A stretch of 64,000 bases of DNA from Flavobacteriales bacterium (GTDB taxonomy: Bacteria > Bacteroidota > Bacteroidia > Flavobacteriales_F > PHOS-HE28): positions 19,328-83,327 of the forward strand of contig JACJZG010000015.1 in assembly GCA_020635715.1 (NCBI GenBank), written 5' to 3'. How positions within the stretch are numbered: the first letter of the stretch is position 1; the number at the start of each line of letters is the position of its first letter. The notes beneath the pieces are model-generated. The model did not search any database. It saw only the letters and a list, made by a program, of their open reading frames with translations, and was not told the DNA's origin. This document shows, one piece after another, positions 43,079 to 53,114 of the stretch. The translations under genes and the position numbers were made by a program.

Positions 43079-45478
43079 TTACCTCAGGATCTCGATCCTC
43101 CCGCGCAACCACCGGCCTTCATCCGTGAGCACGCGCACGAAGTAGCTGCCGACCACCAGTTCATTCCCCGTCTCGTATCGGCCGTTCACCATCGTGGCGC
43201 CGGAGATCACGCTCCTGCCCAATGCATCCATGATCCAGAGGCGGCCGCCCTGGCCATCGGCCATGGTGATCGTGCACCGATCCCGGCTCGGCACCGGTGC
43301 GATGGTGAGCTCCATCACCGCTTCGATCGGGCCCACGCCCACCGTTGCATTGGCCGCGAGCTCGAAGTCGTCGAAAGCGGCCTCCACGATATGGCCGTTG
43401 GGGTCCTTGTCCTCTGCCAGAACGAATAGCCGCATGGTGGCGGAAGGCGTGATGTGATCGGCGATGCGGATATTGCTGAAGCGCCATGCCGAAGCGCTCT
43501 GTGAAGGAGGCACTTGCTGGATGGCCACGGTGTCCGTGCCATTGCTGAGCGAGATGGTCAAGGTGTCGTTCGGTGCGGAGTTGCCACCCGCATCGAAGAA
43601 CCAGTAATGGTAACGCACGTGTGCATCCTCCAGGCCGGTCGCATCGAAGACGGGAGAGATCAGGGTGGTCCCACCTTCATCCACGTCCGCGCTGTTCGGG
43701 CTTCCACCGCTGTTCCCGGTCACGTAGGCCTTGTCGCGGCAATCGTTGGGCACGTCCGCACCCGGATTCGCCTGTGCTCCTTCGAAGATGGTGCCGGCCG
43801 GTCCGCCGCGCTCCCAGACCCCACGCGGTGCCGTGGTCGTCACCTCCCAGCCCAGGTCCAGCGCGAAGTCATCCGCGTAGCCCTGCTCGAGGTCGATCGT
43901 CCATCCGTCCACTCCAGCGCCCACCACGACCAGGTCCGCAGGGCAGGCGCCATGCCAACCCCAGGCACCGATGTCCACCGTATAGGTCCCATCATAAACG
44001 CCGGGGAACAGGAAGGTGCCGTCCGCTGCGCTCTCCACCTGGAAACCGTAGGTGCCATTCACCAGCCACACCTGAACGCCGGGCACCGGATCGGACGTAC
44101 CCAGGGTGCGTACGACACCGCTCACGGGATAGGTGGGCAGTGGGTCCAACACGATGTCCAGTTCGGTGGTCGCACCGGTGGCCAGATCCACACCGGTGAG
44201 CGTGCGTGGGAAGAAGCCCGGTGCGCTGACCGTGACCTCGTAGGTGCCCGGCTGCAGTGTGCCCACGCCGTACGCACCCGAGATCCCGGTGACCTCCACC
44301 GCATCGGTGCTCACGATCCGCACTTCCGCCTGCGCCACGGGTATGCCGTTGGCGCTATTGGTTACCGTGCCCTCCAGCAGACAGCCCCGTACGTAGGTGG
44401 GACCGAGGATGAACAGCCCTTCCTCGATATCGGATATCAGCAATCGGCCGGAGGGCAGAAAGGGGTACACCCCCCACGCACCATTGAATCCATCCCCTTG
44501 TAACGGCGAGGTGTCGTAGTGCCCCACCTCCACCAGGTTGTCCGGATGCGAACAATCGTAGATCGAGACGCCGTAGGTATAATAGCTCTGCACGAGGTGT
44601 TCGCCCGGCAGCCAGTAGGTATTGTGCGGTATGGCCCCGCTCCCGCCATCGCTGCGCAGCTTGTCGAGGTACTGGATGTCCGACGGGTCGCTCACATCGT
44701 AGGCAGCCACATAGGAGTTCGTGCGCTCGTCCGTGGTGTACAGGTGGTGTCCGCTCGCATCGAGCCATACGTTGTGCGTGAAGTTGTTCGGCGTGCTCTG
44801 TTGTCCCAATAACACCGGCGCGCCGGGGTCGCTCACATCGAGGATGGTGAAGAAGCCATTGATGATGTGGGCGGCATAGAGCGTATCACCCCGTGCGAAG
44901 CTGTCGTGCACGTACCACTGATCGAACGCACCCACGCGCACCGGAGCCATCGGGTCGGTCGATAGGTCGTACATGATCACCCCGCCATTGCCCTCGTTCG
45001 CGCCATGGATGTACAGCCGCCCGTTCTCATCGATGAAGAGCGAGTGCGACGTGTCCCATTCCGGATCGAACCAGATCGTGCTCGGCAGTACCGTGCTCTG
45101 CGGCAGCGGTGAAAGGTCAACGATGGTGAGACCGCCATTGTCCGCCTCGGTGGTCACGTAGGCATGGTCCCCCCAAACCTTGATCTCGCGCCAGATCGAG
45201 GCCGGGCCAGGAAGGAAGTACACTTCCACCGGCGATGTTGGGTCCGTCACATCAACGATGGAGAGCCCGCCGGTCATCCCCGAGGTGCCGTTCACCCCGA
45301 CCAGGGCGTATTCATTGCCTTCCTCATCGGCATAGCCCCAGAGGTTCGATAGGTCACTGCCGTGCACCTGCTGGTAGGAAAGGCTGCCCAGGAAGGCGAT
45401 GTTCGTCTGGGCGCTCGTTGTCGACCTCAACAGGAGAAGCAGCGCAACTAGGACCTGAGGGAGGCGGCTGATGGACAT
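43079..45478 (-). CDS. Choice-of-anchor B family protein with T9SS type A sorting domain
   Basis: About 799 residues. Signal peptide SRLPQVLVALLLLLRSTTSAQ, then a ~330-residue choice-of-anchor B/LVIVD-like propeller region (GGLSIVDVTDPTSPVEVY, HSLFIDENGRLYIHGANEG, YDVSDPSDIQYLDKLRSD). Two carboxypeptidase-like beta modules follow (AQAEVRIVSTDAVEVTG and YPVSGVVRTLGTSDPVPG), then a jellyroll-like module with VRYHYWFFDAGGNSAPND. The C-terminal T9SS type A sorting domain shows LTIAPVPSRDRCTITMADG and GSYFVRVLTDEGRWLRG. The protein is expected on the cell surface or released. The Met at 45478 was chosen in front of the signal peptide. Confidence 0.87.
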   Translation of the reverse strand: MSISRLPQVLVALLLLLRSTTSAQTNIAFLGSLSYQQVHGSDLSNLWGYADEEGNEYALVGVNGTSGMTGGLSIVDVTDPTSPVEVYFLPGPASIWREIKVWGDHAYVTTEADNGGLTIVDLSPLPQSTVLPSTIWFDPEWDTSHSLFIDENGRLYIHGANEGNGGVIMYDLSTDPMAPVRVGAFDQWYVHDSFARGDTLYAAHIINGFFTILDVSDPGAPVLLGQQSTPNNFTHNVWLDASGHHLYTTDERTNSYVAAYDVSDPSDIQYLDKLRSDGGSGAIPHNTYWLPGEHLVQSYYTYGVSIYDCSHPDNLVEVGHYDTSPLQGDGFNGAWGVYPFLPSGRLLISDIEEGLFILGPTYVRGCLLEGTVTNSANGIPVAQAEVRIVSTDAVEVTGISGAYGVGTLQPGTYEVTVSAPGFFPRTLTGVDLATGATTELDIVLDPLPTYPVSGVVRTLGTSDPVPGVQVWLVNGTYGFQVESAADGTFLFPGVYDGTYTVDIGAWGWHGACPADLVVVGAGVDGWTIDLEQGYADDFALDLGWEVTTTAPRGVWERGGPAGTIFEGAQANPGADVPNDCRDKAYVTGNSGGSPNSADVDEGGTTLISPVFDATGLEDAHVRYHYWFFDAGGNSAPNDTLTISLSNGTDTVAIQQVPPSQSASAWRFSNIRIADHITPSATMRLFVLAEDKDPNGHIVEAAFDDFELAANATVGVGPIEAVMELTIAPVPSRDRCTITMADGQGGRLWIMDALGRSVISGATMVNGRYETGNELVVGSYFVRVLTDEGRWLRGRIEILR

Positions 45479-45615
45479 GCGCACAAGGTAATCCCGCCTC
45501 CACACCTCCTATCAAGCGCCATGGGCACTTCCCATCCGGATAAGCGACCTCTCGAGGAAGCCTGATCGAACGGTCCTACTTCGGAACGATGACCCCAGGT
45601 ACCGCCCTCACAGGG

Positions 45616-48600
45616 TCAACGTCTCAGGATCCGTTGCTGCCTGATGGTGCCGTCCGTGGTGATCACGGTGAGCAAGAGCACTCCGCTCGGGACCGATCGC
45701 AGATCAACGTTGATCACCCCGGAACCACTGCCCATGGTGCGCTCGAAGACCATCCGTCCAGCAGCATCATGGACCCGCACGGACACCAGGTCGCCTGGAA
45801 CGGAAATGTTCACCTCATCATCGGCAGGGTTGGGCCAGAGATGGAGCTCCGAAGAAGCGCTCATGCGCGTCACGGCCACAACAGGCCCATAGGTGAAGGT
45901 TCCATCCAGATCGACCTGCTGAAGGCGGTAGTAGCTTGTTCCCTCCAAGGGTCGGCCATCCACGAAGTCGTAATGGTTCACTTGCTGGCTGCTGCCGGAT
46001 CCGCTCACGGAACCCATGGCCACGAATGCGATGCCATCGGCGGAGCGCTCCACAACGAAATGGTCGTTGTTGACCTCGGAAGCCGTTGACCAGCTCGTCC
46101 GGACCGTGGGGCCTTCGTCGACCGCGGTGAAGTCGATCAATTCGATGGGCAACGGATTGGAGGTGTTGGTGGAGGCGAGCGTGAACGGTGAAGGGCTTGC
46201 GAACAGGCTCACCGGCGCCGAAGTGGTGATGGTACCGGAGCTGACCGTTCCGGAGGCCACACCGCCGTGATCACGCCACTGAGCACCATCCCACCGTGCA
46301 ACGGCCAGGTGTGCAAGGTCGGTCACGCCACAGCTGCGCGGCGTGTCCCAGGAAAGCATCACCGACACGTTCGTGGTGCTGTTCGTGCGATCAAGGATCC
46401 AGTACTCGCAAAGGCTCAAGTGATCCAGGGAGGCATCCTTCAACGTGTGCGGGAAGCTCGGATGACCGCTCTCTGCCACGTATCGTGCCGTGAAATGGTG
46501 AGCGGAGGAGGTAGGGGCGCTCATGGTGATGGGCGCCAGCACTCCCCCACCACCAACGGGGAAGGTGAAAGCCTGGTTCCCGATCTTTCGAACGAAGCCT
46601 TCCACATGACTACCTCCATCGGCCGGATCGCTGAACGTGATCCCGTTGGCGAGTATCAGCAGGCCATTGCTGGTGCTTGTGACCGCCTGCGGCTTGATGA
46701 TACCTGAGGTGAAAGCGAGGTCGAGCGTCACGTTCACATCGCCCGTCAGGATCAGCTCCCCGGCCCCCGACATGGCCAGTGTGAGGTTCCGCACGAGCGG
46801 TGGCGCGGCGGCATCACTGCTGAAGGTCTGTGGGGAGGTGCCATCGAAGATCGTGCGCCCCGCACCTGCGCCGAACTGAACGGAAGCGACGGAACCGACC
46901 GTGCTCACGTTCCTGCTGAAGGTGGTGTTGAACGAGTGGTTCACCACGAAGCTTCCACTGCCCAGCCTTCTGAACGTGGCGTTCCCGTTGAAGTCGTCCA
47001 CTGCGCTCACACCAAGGGACATCTGCCCATTATTGTTGATCGTCACGTCACCATGGAAGGTATTGCCACCAGCGCTCGTATTGGAACCCGAGCCTGACTT
47101 GGTCATCACCACGTCGCCGTGGAAGGTGGAACCGCTTAAGATGAGGCCACCCGAGATGGTGGTAAGATCCCCGAAGAAGGTGCTGCCGGTCTGGAAGGTC
47201 AACGTGCTGTTCACACCACCACCAAGGACGGTGGCGGTGGATGACTGTTTCGTGAAGTTGCGGAAGGTGATGGTACCCGCCGTCAACCCGGTGGCGCCGA
47301 TCCCCAAGGCACCAGTGGACACCAAGGTGCTGCCCGTGGCGTTGCCGAAGTAGATGCCCCCGGTCCCGGTGCTGTTCAGGAGAAGATCGCCGTGGTATAC
47401 ATCATTGCCTGTGTTGGCCATGTACCAGATGCCGCTCCCGGTGTTGATCAGTTCGGCATCAGCGGCGAACACGCCTCCTCCCGTGCAGCTGTTGGACGAG
47501 GACCCCGTCTTGTGGAACACCGACGGAGCATGATAGATCGCGCCGTTCAGGAACAAGTCCCCCGCCCGTGCAGTAAGTGCGCCATGGAACGCGGTGCCCG
47601 TCTGGAAGTACAGGTTGGCACTGGTTCCCAGCAGCAGGTGCTGTGATGTGGCACCTGTCTGGGTGAACTGGCGCAGGAGCAGATCGCCGGAGGCGAAGCC
47701 CGCCCCTCCCACCGATATCGTGTGCCCTGGTGCGAGCGTGGCGGATCCTGCGGCCTGCCCGAAGGCGATCCGACCGCTGCTGGTGCTGTTCACCAGGATA
47801 TCCCCGTTGAACTGGTCGTCCGTATTGTGGTGCAGACTGAAGTTACCCGTACTGGTCACCGTGAATTCCACTGTGTCATTGAAGATGTTCCCCCCTGCCG
47901 ATCCGTCCCCGCTCGTTCCTGTCTTGATGAACCGGGCCGTTCCATTGAAGGTGGTCCCATTGAGGAAGATCCGGCCCGAACTGGTCACGATGTCACCATT
48001 GAAGGTGTTCCCGCTCTGCAGGTACAGGGTAGCGCTCGCACCGAGCATCAACGCCTGTGCCGTGGTGCCGACCTGGGTGAAGTCCTTCAATACCAATGTT
48101 CCACTGTTGAACATGCCGGGTGCAACACTGATCGTGCGACCCGCAGCGAGCGTTGCCGTGCCGGTGCCGGACCCGAAGGAGAACTGTCCACCGCCCGGGT
48201 TCACCAATACGATGTTGCCATTGAAGAGGTCTGGCCCGGTCTGGTCCAGGGAGAGGTGCCCGTTGGTGGTGAGTCGGAACGTGACATCCGCATGGAAGAT
48301 GTTGTTCCCAACGGAACCATCGCCCGAATTATTGGTCTTGGTGTGGTCCCCCACACCATGGAAGGTGGTCCCATGGAAGTACAGGCGACCGGAGGTGGAG
48401 GTCACATTTCCTCCGAAGGTGCTGCCGCTGCTGAACTCCAGCGTGGCATTGTCACCAATGCCAAGGGTCTGAGGGGTGGATCCCATCTGCGTGAAGTTGC
48501 GGAGCCGCAGGCTGCCTGCATCGAAGCCGAGCGCTCCGATCGATATGGTATTTCCCGCAGCCAGCACCGTTGTTCCGGTCGACGCTCCAAAGGCGATCTG

Positions 48601-51600
48601 GCCGTTGGAGGTATTGTTCAGGACGAGATCGGCGTTGTAAACATCCGTGCCTCCCAAGTGCGCGAGGCTCAGGTTCCCCGATCCGGTGTTCAAGAATTCG
48701 GTGCGGCCATTGAACGTGTTCCCACCTGAAGAGGCATCACCAGCAGGCCCTGTCTTGGTGAAATAGGCGTCGCCATTGAATGTGCTTCCGTAGAAGAGCA
48801 GTCGGCTGGATGTGGTGGTAAGCGCTCCGTTGAACTCACATCCCGGGTTGAAGACCAACATGGCAGCAGGACCGAGCTGGATCGACTGCGGGGTCGTCCC
48901 GAGCTGGGTGAAGGACTTAAGGTAGAGGTAACCGGAGTCGAATCCGAGCGAACCCACCGAGATCGTGCGGCCCGTGGCCAAGGTGGCAGAGCCGATGTTG
49001 TTGCCGAAATAGAAGCCTCCCGTGCTGGTGTTGTTCAGGACGATGTCGCCTTCGAACACATCGGGGAGGTTGGCATTCAACGACAGGTATCCCGTGCTGG
49101 TGTTGACGAACTCCACCGCATCATGGAAGGTACAGCCGCCATCACTGGTCGCGGCACCCGGACCGCCCTTCTCAAAGCGCGCTTCGCGGTGGAAGATGGC
49201 CCCATTGAAATAGATATCACCTGCGGTGGCCGAGAGCGGGCCACCGATCTCGGTGCCCGGTTGGAAATAGAGGCGTGCCGCAGTGCCAAGACCGAGCGTC
49301 ATCGGCTCGCTCCCCAGCTGAAGGAACCTTCGGAACAACAGCGTACCACCTGCAAAGCCACCCGCACCGATGCGCACGGTCCCCCCTGCTTCCAGCGTAC
49401 TGGTCGCCGCACCGGAATTTCCGAAACGCAACTGTCCATCCACCAGATTGCTGAGGATCAGATCACCGTGGTACGCATCGGAGAAGCTATCGCCCATGTA
49501 CCAGTTCCCCGAGGAGGCATTGATCAGCTCCAGATCACCTGCGAACACACATCCCCCTTGGGAGGCATCCCCGGTCGCACCCAGCTTGGTGGAGGAGACG
49601 TTGGAATTGAAGGCGCTTTGCCAGAATAGGATGGAACCCGATGTGGTGGTCAACGCGCCGTCGAATTCACATCCCGGGTAGAAGTAAAGGCGAGCCGCCG
49701 CACCAAGTGCGATCGATTGCGGGGTCGTCCCGATCTGCTTGAAACCGCGGAGCAATAGCACGCCCGCGTCGAACCCTCCGGACCCGACGGAGATGGTACG
49801 ACCATCGGCAAGGATGGCCACGCCCGTGCCACCATTGCCGAAGCGGATCCCACCCGCGTCAAGATTGGTGATCCTGACGTTGCCTTGATACCTGTCCGTA
49901 TCGTTCTCGGCGAACCGGATCTCACCTGGTGTGGTGTTCACGAGTTCCAGTTCCTGATCAAAGGTGTTCCCTCCGGTGGAGACATCGACCGTGCTTCCGA
50001 TCTTGGTGATATGCACCGCTCCCCGGTATGTGGCGTTCCGCGTCTGGAACTGTCCGGTGGTGATGGTGAGGTCAGCCTCGAAGTCCGTGCTGTCCGCGAT
50101 ATACAGTCGCGCCGTTGATGCCAGTGTCAGCGTTTGAGGGGTGCTCCCCAACTGTCGGAAGTTCCGTAAAAGGAGCATGCCGGAATCGAAACTGCCGATC
50201 GATAGGCTCCGCCCTGCTGCAAGCCGGGGTGCACCGCCGCTGTTCCCGAACCGGATGTCACCGCCGCTGGTGCTCGAGACCACGATATTCCCGTTGTACA
50301 GATCATCGCCGCTGTCCGAGAAGAAATGGTCACCGGTGCCGGTGTTGTTGATCGTGAGGTCCCCATTGAACACGTTGCTCCCAGGGCTGGTGTCCGACAG
50401 GTCGCCGATCATGTTCAGCGTGCACGACCCGTCGAAGGTGCAGTTGGAGATCTCATAGCTGGCTCCCGTGATGGTCAGGTCCCCGCCAAAAGCACAGTCG
50501 TTCCTGAGGTATACCCGTGTGGTGGGGCCGAACACCAGGGTCTGGGGAGTGTTCCCGAGTTGAACGAACCGACGAAGCAGGAACTGGGACCCGGTGTATC
50601 CACCCGCGCCAACGCTGATGGTCCGGCCCGCAGCCAGCGTGGCTGTACCGGTTGACTGACCGAAGCGGATCGAACCGGTTGAGGTCGTGCTTACACGGAT
50701 ATCCCCGTTGTAGATGTCCGCACCCACGTTGCACGGACCGAAGTGCCCTGTTCCATTGTTCGTCAGGTCGAGGTCACCGTTGAAGACACATCCCCCATTC
50801 CCCCAATCGTCCGTGTTGTCGTTCTTCACGTAGGTCGCATCCCCGTTCACCGTGCCACCATGCAACTGGATGGAACCGGCGGTGACCGTGAGGTTCCCAC
50901 CGAATACGCAACCCTGGTGTTGGGTGAAGGCGACATTGTTCCCCAGTATGAGCATCACCGGGTCGGCCCCGCTGATATTGAAGTTCCTCAGCTGCAATCG
51001 TCCGTTGTTGAAACCGGCCGATCCAATGGACAAGGTCCGTCCAGGTTGCAAGGTGCTGGTGCCGCCACCGTTGCCGAACACGAAACCTCCTCCTCCCGTC
51101 GAGCTCAAGATCAGATCACCATTGTACTGATCGGACCCGGTATTGGCCAGATAGAGGATGCCAGCACCTGTAGTGCTGAGGTCTGCTGTTCCGTTGTACG
51201 TGGTTCCACCACTGCTGTATTCGTTCGTGTTGCCGGTCTTGGTGGCACGGATGCTTCCATTGAACACCGCACCGTTCATGTAGAGTCCAGCGGAGACGCA
51301 AACGACGTTCCCGTTGAACGTGGTGCCACTTTGGAAATAGAGCGTGGAGGTGCCTGTAAGCCCGAGGCTCTGCGGAGCAGTTCCGGCCTGTGTGAAATTC
51401 CGCATCACGAGCGAGCCGGAGTTGAAGGTGCCCGTGGTGACCGTCCTTCCTGCCGCCAAGGTCAATGTTCCTGTGTTCTGGCCCATCCAGATGCCTCCAC
51501 TGGTCCCGGTACTGTTGAGCTGAACATTGTCGTTGAAGAGGGTCGTACCGGTGTGCCCGAGGTAAAGCCTGCCGCTCGTAACGGTGAGTACGACCGTACT

Positions 51601-52140
51601 GTTGAACGTGGTGTTGCCCGTACTGTAGTCGTTGCCAGTGCCGGTCTTAGTAAGATCGACCGTTCCATTGAAGACCCCATCATCGAACTCCAGCACGCTC
51701 GCGGTGCCGGAGATGGATGCGTTGAAGGTGGTGCCGCCGAAGTGCCAGGTGCCGGAGGGGCTGTTCGCCACCAACGCGCCATTATCGACCGTACCCGAGT
51801 TGAACGTCCCGTTGCCCGAGGCCGTAAGGACATGGCCTCCGAGGTCCAGGCTGCCTGAATTCAGCGTGAGATGGGTCAACGACCGGGAGATGTCCAACGC
51901 AGGGGGTATCCCGGCGGCTACGACCACCGCGTTGTCCCCGGCCAGCGGGAAACCGGTGGATGGCGTCCAATTGGATGCGAGGTTCCACGCACTGCTGGTA
52001 CTGCCGTTCCAGGTGTACGTTGTTTGAGCGTGCAAGGCCGCGGGGATCAGCGCAAGCAGCAGGCCGGATCGGATGCCGATCGGCGAACGTCCGTTACGAG
52101 GGGAGAGTCGGATGCAATGAAGTAGCCTACATGGTTTCAT
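45616..52140 (-). CDS. Giant repetitive secreted protein (11 x ~138 aa) with T9SS type A sorting domain
   Basis: About 2174 residues. Start at the Met at 52140 (MKPCRLLHCIRLSPRNGRSP) gives a signal peptide ending SGLLLALIPAALHAQ; the open frame extends to 52335 without sense. An autotransporter-like TYTWNGSTSSAWNLASNWTP opening is followed by eleven repeats of about 138 residues, each with an AAGRTISVGxxGFxSGxLLL core, a RNFTQLGTTPQTL block and FNGD/TK segments. The repeats are beta-strand-rich and probably form a beta-solenoid. The last ~300 residues include LPIELIDFTAVDEGPTVRTS, a common pre-sorting module, and a T9SS type A domain ending GVLLLTVITTDGTIRQQRIL. A surface adhesin or filament is likely; no enzymatic motif is seen. 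Confidence 0.87.
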   Translation of the reverse strand: MKPCRLLHCIRLSPRNGRSPIGIRSGLLLALIPAALHAQTTYTWNGSTSSAWNLASNWTPSTGFPLAGDNAVVVAAGIPPALDISRSLTHLTLNSGSLDLGGHVLTASGNGTFNSGTVDNGALVANSPSGTWHFGGTTFNASISGTASVLEFDDGVFNGTVDLTKTGTGNDYSTGNTTFNSTVVLTVTSGRLYLGHTGTTLFNDNVQLNSTGTSGGIWMGQNTGTLTLAAGRTVTTGTFNSGSLVMRNFTQAGTAPQSLGLTGTSTLYFQSGTTFNGNVVCVSAGLYMNGAVFNGSIRATKTGNTNEYSSGGTTYNGTADLSTTGAGILYLANTGSDQYNGDLILSSTGGGGFVFGNGGGTSTLQPGRTLSIGSAGFNNGRLQLRNFNISGADPVMLILGNNVAFTQHQGCVFGGNLTVTAGSIQLHGGTVNGDATYVKNDNTDDWGNGGCVFNGDLDLTNNGTGHFGPCNVGADIYNGDIRVSTTSTGSIRFGQSTGTATLAAGRTISVGAGGYTGSQFLLRRFVQLGNTPQTLVFGPTTRVYLRNDCAFGGDLTITGASYEISNCTFDGSCTLNMIGDLSDTSPGSNVFNGDLTINNTGTGDHFFSDSGDDLYNGNIVVSSTSGGDIRFGNSGGAPRLAAGRSLSIGSFDSGMLLLRNFRQLGSTPQTLTLASTARLYIADSTDFEADLTITTGQFQTRNATYRGAVHITKIGSTVDVSTGGNTFDQELELVNTTPGEIRFAENDTDRYQGNVRITNLDAGGIRFGNGGTGVAILADGRTISVGSGGFDAGVLLLRGFKQIGTTPQSIALGAAARLYFYPGCEFDGALTTTSGSILFWQSAFNSNVSSTKLGATGDASQGGCVFAGDLELINASSGNWYMGDSFSDAYHGDLILSNLVDGQLRFGNSGAATSTLEAGGTVRIGAGGFAGGTLLFRRFLQLGSEPMTLGLGTAARLYFQPGTEIGGPLSATAGDIYFNGAIFHREARFEKGGPGAATSDGGCTFHDAVEFVNTSTGYLSLNANLPDVFEGDIVLNNTSTGGFYFGNNIGSATLATGRTISVGSLGFDSGYLYLKSFTQLGTTPQSIQLGPAAMLVFNPGCEFNGALTTTSSRLLFYGSTFNGDAYFTKTGPAGDASSGGNTFNGRTEFLNTGSGNLSLAHLGGTDVYNADLVLNNTSNGQIAFGASTGTTVLAAGNTISIGALGFDAGSLRLRNFTQMGSTPQTLGIGDNATLEFSSGSTFGGNVTSTSGRLYFHGTTFHGVGDHTKTNNSGDGSVGNNIFHADVTFRLTTNGHLSLDQTGPDLFNGNIVLVNPGGGQFSFGSGTGTATLAAGRTISVAPGMFNSGTLVLKDFTQVGTTAQALMLGASATLYLQSGNTFNGDIVTSSGRIFLNGTTFNGTARFIKTGTSGDGSAGGNIFNDTVEFTVTSTGNFSLHHNTDDQFNGDILVNSTSSGRIAFGQAAGSATLAPGHTISVGGAGFASGDLLLRQFTQTGATSQHLLLGTSANLYFQTGTAFHGALTARAGDLFLNGAIYHAPSVFHKTGSSSNSCTGGGVFAADAELINTGSGIWYMANTGNDVYHGDLLLNSTGTGGIYFGNATGSTLVSTGALGIGATGLTAGTITFRNFTKQSSTATVLGGGVNSTLTFQTGSTFFGDLTTISGGLILSGSTFHGDVVMTKSGSGSNTSAGGNTFHGDVTINNNGQMSLGVSAVDDFNGNATFRRLGSGSFVVNHSFNTTFSRNVSTVGSVASVQFGAGAGRTIFDGTSPQTFSSDAAAPPLVRNLTLAMSGAGELILTGDVNVTLDLAFTSGIIKPQAVTSTSNGLLILANGITFSDPADGGSHVEGFVRKIGNQAFTFPVGGGGVLAPITMSAPTSSAHHFTARYVAESGHPSFPHTLKDASLDHLSLCEYWILDRTNSTTNVSVMLSWDTPRSCGVTDLAHLAVARWDGAQWRDHGGVASGTVSSGTITTSAPVSLFASPSPFTLASTNTSNPLPIELIDFTAVDEGPTVRTSWSTASEVNNDHFVVERSADGIAFVAMGSVSGSGSSQQVNHYDFVDGRPLEGTSYYRLQQVDLDGTFTYGPVVAVTRMSASSELHLWPNPADDEVNISVPGDLVSVRVHDAAGRMVFERTMGSGSGVINVDLRSVPSGVLLLTVITTDGTIRQQRILRR
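47240..51440 (-). repeat. Eleven tandem coding repeats, period about 414 bp
   Basis: The block (L)(R/K)xFxQxGxxPQxL recurs near positions 51390, 50975, 50560, 50150, 49735, 49320, 48910, 48490, 48075, 47665 and 47255 on the minus strand, a period close to 414 bp (138 codons). Units are divergent at DNA level, so this is an old duplication series and not a recent array. Confidence 0.88.
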
Positions 52141-52372
52141 GCTTCTGCCTATGTTCCACTTATGGAATAGCGCGTCCGATGAAGTGCGGAGCGCACCTTC
52201 TACTCGACGAGACTGTAAAAAGTTTCGACGAGCAGCCCCTGGACACCCGGTCATTGACCCGTCGATCGCACCACCGCGGACATCGACGGCTCCTCCGATC
52301 CACCAGCGGAATGGCATCGTGGGTCGACCGCCCATGAACTTGTCCCTATCACACCAATGGCACGCGCTTCCC

Positions 52373-52380
52373 TACCTTGG
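52373..52380 (+). promoter_or_regulatory. Promoter-like -7 box TACCTTGG
   Basis: One mismatch to TAnnTTTG, 13 bases before the ATG at 52394. It is the same 8-mer as in the START-gene promoter at 30523. No -33 element is clear. Confidence 0.35.
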
Positions 52381-52393
52381 GAGCTTTCCAAGG

Positions 52394-53008
52394 ATGCCCT
52401 TCAAGAACGGCCGCCCTTCCTTCCCTGGCAAACAGCTGGTGTGGTGCATCTTCCTGGGAACGACCATTCAAGGCTCCGCCCAGGACCACCGTTTCGATAT
52501 CTGGAAGGGCAACGATATCGTTGGCAGCATACTCGTGAAGCGCAAGGTCGACGGCGACCGCACGCACTATGTGATGTCCTCCTTCTCCGAGTTCGACCTC
52601 CTCTGGAAGCAGCAGGTGCGTTCGCTGGTGAGCACCGAGTACTTGAACGGCGGCATGTCGAAGGCCTATGCCCATGTGAAGGTGAACGGCACCGTGCGGG
52701 ACAGCAGCCATTTCCACCTGGAACAGGACACGGCAACCTGCTACGTACACCCCGATGACCATTTCGTGCATGAGGGCCGGGTGGAATGGACCACGGCGCG
52801 GATGTACTACGAGGAACCCGTGGGACAGCCACTCATCTTCGTGGAAAGCGTCCTGCGCAACTGCCGCCTGCAAGGAACAGGCCCCGGCACCTACCGGCTG
52901 CATCTGCCGGACGGGAAGGTGAACAACTACACCTACCGCAATGGTCGGTTGGAGGAGGTACACGTGGACCGCACCTTCTTCGAGCTGGTGTTCAGGCGGG
53001 ACGGGTGA
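52394..53008 (+). CDS. Exported DUF6134-like protein
   Basis: 204 residues. The Met at 52394 starts a probable signal peptide (KQLVWCIFLGTTIQGSAQ). The mature part is beta-rich with HRFDIWKGNDIVGSILVKRK, SSFSEFDLLWKQQVRSLVST and LHLPDGKVNNYTYRNGRLEE. From memory this resembles DUF6134, a Bacteroidota family of unknown function with a repeated beta-sandwich pattern; the match is by eye. An open frame reaching 52139 is not supported. It stands between the giant repeat protein, which is divergent from it, and the efflux operon. Confidence 0.7.
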   Translation: MPFKNGRPSFPGKQLVWCIFLGTTIQGSAQDHRFDIWKGNDIVGSILVKRKVDGDRTHYVMSSFSEFDLLWKQQVRSLVSTEYLNGGMSKAYAHVKVNGTVRDSSHFHLEQDTATCYVHPDDHFVHEGRVEWTTARMYYEEPVGQPLIFVESVLRNCRLQGTGPGTYRLHLPDGKVNNYTYRNGRLEEVHVDRTFFELVFRRDG

Positions 53009-53114
53009 ACGGGTCCGCGGGCCGCTCAACCCACACGCCCGCCGCTCATGTATGTGGGCCCTCGCAAGCAGGCCCGGCCGGTAACTTCGCCCCATACCAG
53101 TTCCAGCGCAGGAG

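Noticed and set aside
47240..51440. CRISPR-like regular spacing of repeats
   Set aside because: The ~414-bp units are divergent, wholly coding and lack short identical repeats with unique spacers.
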